Source of the DNA: DASZVN01 sp035547055
GTDB taxonomy: Bacteria; Pseudomonadota; Alphaproteobacteria; Rhizobiales; Methylopilaceae
Assembly (NCBI GenBank): GCA_035547055.1
Contig: DASZVN010000149.1
Span: forward strand, 1 to 9,579
DNA length: 9,579 nt
Reading direction: 5' to 3'
Made by a program: the position numbers and the translations under genes. The notes below the pieces were generated by a model that saw only the letters and a program-made list of their open reading frames with translations, searched no databases and was not told the DNA's origin. This document shows, in pieces, positions 6,899-9,579 of this stretch. Within the stretch, counting starts at the first letter, position 1. Each line of letters opens with the position of its first letter.

Positions 6899-7534
6899 TC
6901 AGAGTTGGACAATCGAGCCGAAATCGAACGTCGAGCCGGGCGGATTCTCGCCGATCCGCAGGGTGCTGGCATTCGGGAAGTGATAGGGTGGCACCGGCAG
7001 GTTGTAGGGCGCCGGCACGCCTGACCAGACCCGTCCCGCGAGGTCGTATTTCGACCCGTGGCACGGGCACAGATAGCCGCCCGGCCAGTTCGCCTGTGGC
7101 ACGGTCGGGCTCGGGTTGGGGAAGAAGCCCGGAATGCAGCCGAGATGGGTGCAGATGCCGACCAGCACGGCGTATTCCGGCTTGGCCGAGCGGTGCCAGT
7201 TCTTGGCATAGGGGGGCTGCTGGTCGACGTTCGAATCGGGATCGCTGAGCCGGCTCGTCATCGCCGCGCTCTCGAGCATCGCGAGCATCGGCTTGGTGCG
7301 ATTGACGATGAAGATCGGCCTGCTGCGCCACAGCACCTGGATCTGTTGGCCTGGCGCGATCCCGCTCAGCGGGACGTCGACCGGGCCGCCTGCGGCGAGC
7401 GTCGCCGCGTCGGGATTCATCTGGTCGATGAAGGGCCATGCCGTTGCCGCTGCGCCCACCGCCGCGAAGGCGCCCGTGGCGAGATAGAGAAAATCGCGGC
7501 GATCCGGCGCGCCGACGCCCAGGGTGGTCGGCAT
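6899..7534 (-). CDS. petA: Ubiquinol-cytochrome c reductase Rieske iron-sulfur subunit, 211 aa
   Basis: This is the Rieske [2Fe-2S] subunit of the cytochrome bc1 complex, which passes electrons from ubiquinol to cytochrome c1 at the periplasmic face. A twin-arginine segment, DRRDFLYLAT (11-20), precedes a single membrane anchor (about 18-36), fitting Tat-dependent insertion. The cluster boxes are complete: CTHLGC (128-133) and CPCHGS (156-161). The ligands are thus C128, H130, C156 and H159, with C133 and C158 as the disulfide pair. The ATG at 7532-7534 has GGAGGA 6 nt upstream; the open frame continues 30 nt higher but without a comparable site. Unusually, no cytochrome b (petB) or c1 (petC) gene follows: the next gene is convergent. 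The gene may be a second copy, or its partners may lie elsewhere. A hairpin overlaps its ribosome binding site. Confidence 0.95.
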   Translation of the reverse strand: MPTTLGVGAPDRRDFLYLATGAFAAVGAAATAWPFIDQMNPDAATLAAGGPVDVPLSGIAPGQQIQVLWRSRPIFIVNRTKPMLAMLESAAMTSRLSDPDSNVDQQPPYAKNWHRSAKPEYAVLVGICTHLGCIPGFFPNPSPTVPQANWPGGYLCPCHGSKYDLAGRVWSGVPAPYNLPVPPYHFPNASTLRIGENPPGSTFDFGSIVQL

Positions 7535-7540
7535 CCGCAA

Positions 7541-7559
7541 TCCTCCGGTCCTGACCGGA
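7541..7559 (-). promoter_or_regulatory. Dyad overlapping the petA ribosome binding site
   Basis: TCCGGTCCTGACCGGA (7544-7559) is an inverted repeat with 7-bp arms. On the petA mRNA it would form a 6-bp stem with loop CAGG, and its 3' arm includes the first bases of the GGAGGA ribosome site (7541-7546). It could be an operator for a DNA-binding dimer or an RNA hairpin that limits translation. The structure is seen directly; the function is inferred. Confidence 0.4.
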
Positions 7560-7616
7560 CGCATCCGGCATCCCGCTCCCCAGCCTTTGAGATGGGTGCC
7601 GTGGACCCGAGGTGAA

Positions 7617-7637
7617 GTGCGGCTTATTGCGCCGCAC
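7617..7637 (-). terminator. Hairpin after usg, possible terminator or attenuator
   Basis: GTGCGGC (7617-7623) and GCCGCAC (7631-7637) form a perfect 7-bp stem with a 7-nt loop, starting 14 nt after the usg stop. There is no T-tract on the minus strand beyond a short TTC. It may end the usg transcript or reduce read-through into petA, which begins 117 nt after usg. Confidence 0.4.
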
Positions 7638-7651
7638 CGGCGGTTCGTCGC

Positions 7652-7915
7652 TCAATGCAGCGTCAGGATGCCGTCGACCGCGCGCCATTCGGAGGGGCGG
7701 ATCAGGCGGTGATGGGCGACCCTGACCGAATGGAGCGGGCCGTCGAGCGCGCGCTGCCAGTACTCGAGAAAGCCCTGCAGCGCGGGGAAGCCCGGCGCCA
7801 CGTCGTAGTCCTGCCAGAGGTAGAGCTGCAGCAGTGCCGGGTGGTCGGGCAGGTGGTAGCGGATCTCCGCCGTCGTCAGCCCGTAGCCTTCGCGCAAGAA
7901 ATCGCGGCTCGCCAT
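7652..7915 (-). CDS. usg: Usg family protein, 87 aa
   Basis: This is a short soluble protein of the Usg-like family. I recognise it from the conserved stretches GYGLTTAEIRYHLPDHP (10-26), LYLWQDYDVAPGFP (31-44), and LDGPLHSVRVAHHRLI (57-72), followed by a closing AVDGILTLH. The name comes from Caulobacter crescentus, where usg lies upstream of the trpFBA genes. Its biochemical role is not known, and older labels linking it to phosphoribosylanthranilate isomerase rest on that position alone. No trp gene is present in this window. The ATG at 7913-7915 is preceded by AGAGGT with a 5-nt spacer, and the full length matches the family. petA follows on the same strand after 117 nt, and marC is divergent. 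Confidence 0.9.
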   Translation of the reverse strand: MASRDFLREGYGLTTAEIRYHLPDHPALLQLYLWQDYDVAPGFPALQGFLEYWQRALDGPLHSVRVAHHRLIRPSEWRAVDGILTLH

Positions 7916-8112
7916 GACGCACCTCTCGCTGCGGCCGGCGGCGCGGCCGCCCTTGGGGAATCGGTCAACGCACGATCGCGATTCTGGTGCCGTTTTCCGG
8001 ACTTGCAAAGGTCGTCGGCAGGCGGGGGCGGCTCGGTCCACAGCCGGCACCTCGCCGAATCGGTCGATTGCCGCCCTGCCTTCCGAGGCCAAAAATGCCT
8101 TAGGCTCGCCGC
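7916..8112. other. Divergent intergenic region between usg and marC
   Basis: These 197 bp must contain promoters for both flanking genes. GAATCGGTC occurs twice in direct orientation (7958-7966 and 8057-8065), 99 bp apart, near either end. The region is slightly less GC-rich than its surroundings near 7970-8000 and 8090-8100. I see no RNA gene or small coding region in it. Confidence 0.4.
8068..8096 (+). promoter_or_regulatory. Possible sigma-70 promoter for marC
   Basis: TTGCCG (8068-8073) and AAAAAT (8091-8096) are 17 bp apart, each matching 4 of 6 consensus bases. The A-run stands out in this GC-rich DNA. The -10 ends only 16 nt before the marC ATG, so the leader would be about 10 nt or less, which weakens the call. 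Confidence 0.25.
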
Positions 8113-8733
8113 ATGCCGTTCGACCTGGTCAGCGCGCTGACGACGCTCATCGTCATCCTCGATCCGCCCGGCCTCGCGCCGAGCTTCATCGCGCTGACGG
8201 CCGACATGTCGCCGCCGGAGCGCCGCGCCGTCGCGCTTCGCGCCAGCCTGAACGCGGTCGTGATCCTCGCGTTGGCGGCATTGTTCGGCGAGTGGCTGCT
8301 GGCCCGGCTCGGCATCGGGCTGCAGGCGTTCCGCATCGCCGGCGGTCTCCTCCTGTTCGCGACCGCTTACGAAATGGTGTTCGAGCGCCGCGACGACCGC
8401 AAGACGGCGACGGCCGAGGCGGCGCGCTCGGCCGACCGGATCCGCCGCGTCGCCGCCTTTCCGCTGGCGGTGCCGCTAATGGCCGGGCCCGGTGCGATCA
8501 CCGCGACGATCCTCCTCGCCGGCCGCGCGGCGCACCCGGCCGCGCTGGCGCTCCTTGTCGCGATGATCGTGGTGGCGGTCGCGGTGTGCCTCGCCGTGTT
8601 CCTCCTCGCCGACCAGGTCGAGCGCCTCCTCGGCATCACCGGGCGGATCGTGCTGGCGCGCCTCCTCGGCGTGCTCCTCGCCGCGCTCGCGATCCAGTTC
8701 ATCGTCGACGGCGTCCACGCGCTGGTGTCCTGA
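8113..8733 (+). CDS. MarC family (UPF0056) integral membrane protein, 206 aa
   Basis: This is an inner-membrane protein of the MarC/NAAT family. Six hydrophobic segments are visible at about 5-27, 43-63, 68-87, 116-137, 142-166 and 179-203. The family motifs are in place: DPPGLAPSF (17-25), where relatives often have NPxGxxPxF, and PLMAGPGAIT (121-130), the conserved GPG before the fourth helix. A charged loop (about 90-112) lies between helices 3 and 4. MarC was first named for antibiotic resistance, but that role was not upheld; some relatives are reported as amino acid transporters or exporters, so the substrate is open. The ATG at 8113-8115 has only a weak AGG 8 nt upstream. The length is normal. 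The gene is divergent from usg and converges on the toxin gene, leaving 22 bp between them. Confidence 0.93.
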   Translation: MPFDLVSALTTLIVILDPPGLAPSFIALTADMSPPERRAVALRASLNAVVILALAALFGEWLLARLGIGLQAFRIAGGLLLFATAYEMVFERRDDRKTATAEAARSADRIRRVAAFPLAVPLMAGPGAITATILLAGRAAHPAALALLVAMIVVAVAVCLAVFLLADQVERLLGITGRIVLARLLGVLLAALAIQFIVDGVHALVS

Positions 8734-8755
8734 TGGCCGCCTGCCAGCGGAATCG

Positions 8756-9028
8756 CTATTCGTCGAACAGGTCGGAATGCGTGCCCGTGCGGGCAAGCCG
8801 CAGCTCGGTGCCGTACACCCGATAGATCAGTAGCCAATCCGGACCGACATGGAGGTCTCGCCAGCCGGCCCACGATCCTTTGAGCGGATGGTCCCGGTAG
8901 CGCTCAGGCAACGGCACGCCCTCGATCAGCAGGGCAAGCACGGTGCGCAATTTGGCCATGTCATTACCGCGCCTTTCCGCACGTCTCACGTCGCGCTTGA
9001 AGGCCGCGGAGCGGACCGGGATCAACAC
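8756..9028 (-). CDS. yafQ: YafQ family (RelE superfamily) mRNA interferase toxin, 90 aa
   Basis: This is the toxin of a type II pair, expected to cleave mRNA on translating ribosomes. It has the YafQ pattern: YRDHPLKGSW (44-53), GWRDLHVGPDWLLIYRV (55-71) and RTGTHSDLF (80-88). The residues matching the YafQ catalytic set are all present: H47, H60, D64, W65, H84 and F88. The length is usual for the family. The start is probably GTG at 9026-9028, one nucleotide after the antitoxin stop; the next codon, TTG, is a second option. A GAGGAT lies inside the end of the antitoxin gene, about 14 nt from the GTG. This suggests translation coupled to the antitoxin. The genes are in the usual antitoxin-first order. 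The toxin looks intact. Confidence 0.93.
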   Translation of the reverse strand: MLIPVRSAAFKRDVRRAERRGNDMAKLRTVLALLIEGVPLPERYRDHPLKGSWAGWRDLHVGPDWLLIYRVYGTELRLARTGTHSDLFDE

Positions 9029-9029
9029 C

Positions 9030-9287
9030 TCAGATGCCCAGATCCTCGAACAGCTCGTCGGCGTTCTTGAATCGCTTGCCCTTCCGGGCTTCGAGCTCGG
9101 TTATCGCCCTGCGGGTCGCTCGGTTCGGCACGGCCACGTCGAACGGCAGGCGTCCCTCCTCGGCGACGCGCAGGAAGGTCAGGCGGATGAGATCCGATGC
9201 GCTCAGCCCCATTCGGTCGAGGGCTGCCACCGCCTTGTCCTTCATTTCGGCCGGGATGCGTGCCCGTACAACGGCGTCTGCTTTCAT
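9030..9287 (-). CDS. dinJ: DinJ/RelB family antitoxin, 85 aa
   Basis: This is the antitoxin of the YafQ toxin encoded immediately downstream. The N-terminal half (about 1-45) has the ribbon-helix-helix pattern of DinJ: a short strand around VVRARIP (6-12), a helix with KDKAVAALDRMG, then SASDLIRLTFLRVAEEG. This part dimerises and binds the operator. The C-terminal half (about 46-85), ending NADELFEDLGI, should wrap the toxin. The length and motif order are normal. The ATG at 9285-9287 has a weak ribosome site (AGAGG, about 12 nt away). A promoter and repeats that could be the autoregulatory operator lie 34-62 nt upstream. In related pairs the antitoxin and the antitoxin-toxin complex repress their own promoter. 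Confidence 0.93.
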   Translation of the reverse strand: MKADAVVRARIPAEMKDKAVAALDRMGLSASDLIRLTFLRVAEEGRLPFDVAVPNRATRRAITELEARKGKRFKNADELFEDLGI

Positions 9288-9320
9288 GGTCTCAAGCGAC
9301 CTCTGGTTCCCGATTGTACG

Positions 9321-9349
9321 AATGTAGCGTCGTTGTAGCTACGTTTCAA
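9321..9349 (-). promoter_or_regulatory. Sigma-70-like promoter of the dinJ-yafQ operon
   Basis: On the minus strand TTGAAA (9344-9349) is a 5 of 6 match to the -35 consensus and TACATT (9321-9326) a 4 of 6 match to the -10, with exactly 17 bp between them. The predicted transcript would start near 9314, about 27 nt before the antitoxin ATG. The low GC content here contrasts with the rest of the window. Confidence 0.6.
9323..9342. promoter_or_regulatory. Candidate DinJ operator
   Basis: TGTAGC occurs twice in direct orientation (9323-9328 and 9334-9339), 11 bp apart, about one helical turn. The second copy forms part of an 8-bp palindrome, GTAGCTAC (9335-9342). All lie between or on the -35 and -10 elements of the toxin-antitoxin promoter, where a ribbon-helix-helix repressor would block transcription. 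The pattern is seen; the binding is inferred. Confidence 0.45.
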
Positions 9350-9379
9350 CGGAGCGCCAGTGCCGTGAGGCGGCGCCCG

Positions 9380-9395
9380 TTAACCGCCTGCTAAC
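9380..9395 (+). promoter_or_regulatory. CtrA-like binding box
   Basis: The sequence TTAACCGCCTGCTAAC fits the alphaproteobacterial CtrA consensus TTAA-N7-TTAAC with one mismatch (C for T at the start of the second half). It lies 66 nt before the ATG of the gene at 9461. TTAA is rare in DNA of this composition, which gives the match some weight, but a single site cannot prove regulation. Confidence 0.4.
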
Positions 9396-9447
9396 CATGC
9401 GCTCGGCAGAAATTGCCGGGCCGTGGTCGCTCGTGCGTGGGTCCTGC

Positions 9448-9453
9448 GGAGGA
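9448..9453 (+). promoter_or_regulatory. Ribosome binding site for the gene at the right edge
   Basis: GGAGGA lies 7 nt before the ATG at 9461. This is the main evidence that the short open frame running off the window is a real gene. A second purine-rich run (GGGGGGA) precedes an in-frame ATG at 9539, so the true start could be either. Confidence 0.6.
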
Positions 9454-9460
9454 CAAGCCG

Positions 9461-9579
9461 ATGGACGTGAGCCGCGTCGCGTCTGCCTTGCCGTCGCGTG
9501 CCGAAACCCCGGCCCGGCGTCACAACCGGGGGGACTCCATGAGCGACGCCAGTGCGGGCAGGGGGGGCTTGGCCATCCC
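9461..9579 (+). CDS. Unidentified gene, 5' end only (39 codons)
   Basis: The frame opens at an ATG behind a strong ribosome site and continues past the right edge. The visible residues are polar and rich in Ala, Ser, Gly and Arg (MDVSRVASALPSRAETPARR at the start, GRGGLAIP near the end). They have no hydrophobic segment or motif, so I cannot name the family. A second in-frame ATG (codon 27, 9539) begins MSDASAGRGGLAIP, preceded by GGGGGGA. Such a tail would suit a protein with a short cytosolic leader. With the CtrA-like box upstream, a cell-cycle or flagellar gene such as flhA is conceivable, but this is a guess. The gene is divergent from the toxin-antitoxin operon. Confidence 0.55.
   Translation, partial: MDVSRVASALPSRAETPARRHNRGDSMSDASAGRGGLAI

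Noticed and set aside
5260..7209. Extension of the moxR open frame far upstream on the minus strand, through the Nudix and hydrolase genes
   Set aside because: The extension is antisense to two well-supported genes and is low-complexity; MoxR proteins begin close to the IFGQ segment.
9405..9416. Possible sigma-54 promoter before the gene at the right edge
   Set aside because: The GG and GC pairs are separated by 8 nt, not the required 10.
1..9579. tRNA or rRNA genes
   Set aside because: I saw no cloverleaf-like segment, conserved TTCGANNC arm in context or rRNA sequence in the intergenic regions.
1..9579. Insertion sequence or prophage
   Set aside because: No transposase, integrase or phage gene is present. 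The toxin-antitoxin pair is the only typically mobile cargo, and it has no flanking repeats in this window.

Overview
This window comes from a very GC-rich bacterium, most likely an alphaproteobacterium and probably Hyphomicrobiales (Rhizobiales). The clues are the MoxR / DUF58 / DUF4159 / large membrane protein gene order, a Usg-family gene, a Rieske subunit of the alphaproteobacterial bc1 type, intergenic palindromic repeats of the CTCTCCCC...GGGTGAGGGG kind, and a CtrA-like TTAA-N7-TAAC box. The taxonomic guess rests on gene content I recognise, not on a search.

Layout. (1) Positions 1-5205, minus strand: a four-gene unit read right to left. It encodes a MoxR AAA+ ATPase (4201-5205), a DUF58 von Willebrand-like protein (3266-4195), a membrane-anchored protein with a BatA-like N-terminus and a C-terminal DUF4159 (444-3269), and the first 78 codons of a large membrane protein (1-235). 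The first three genes are tightly packed (5-nt gap, then a 4-nt ATGA overlap). The fourth is set apart by 208 nt holding a palindromic repeat. (2) Positions 5467-6837, plus strand, divergent from moxR: a NudL-type Nudix CoA pyrophosphatase and an isochorismatase-family cysteine hydrolase. (3) Positions 6899-7915, minus strand: usg followed by a Rieske iron-sulfur subunit (petA) that has no petB or petC beside it. The petA and hydrolase genes converge on a strong inverted repeat. (4) Positions 8113-8733, plus strand: a six-helix MarC-family membrane protein. (5) Positions 8756-9287, minus strand: a DinJ-YafQ type II toxin-antitoxin pair with a recognisable promoter and a candidate operator. (6) Positions 9380-9579, plus strand: a CtrA-like box, a good ribosome binding site and the first 39 codons of an unidentified gene.

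How the genes may work together. The MoxR ATPase probably acts as a chaperone or remodelling factor on the vWA-like partners made by the same operon, at or near the inner membrane. Two of the three partners seen keep a DxSxS metal-site motif and one has lost it. The remaining genes look like separate short units: metabolite hydrolysis, respiratory electron transfer, membrane function, and a toxin-antitoxin module.

I found no clearly undescribed system. The least explained points are the repeat inside the MoxR operon, the mixed state of the metal-site motifs, the solitary petA with a hairpin over its ribosome binding site, and the CtrA-like box before the gene at the right edge.
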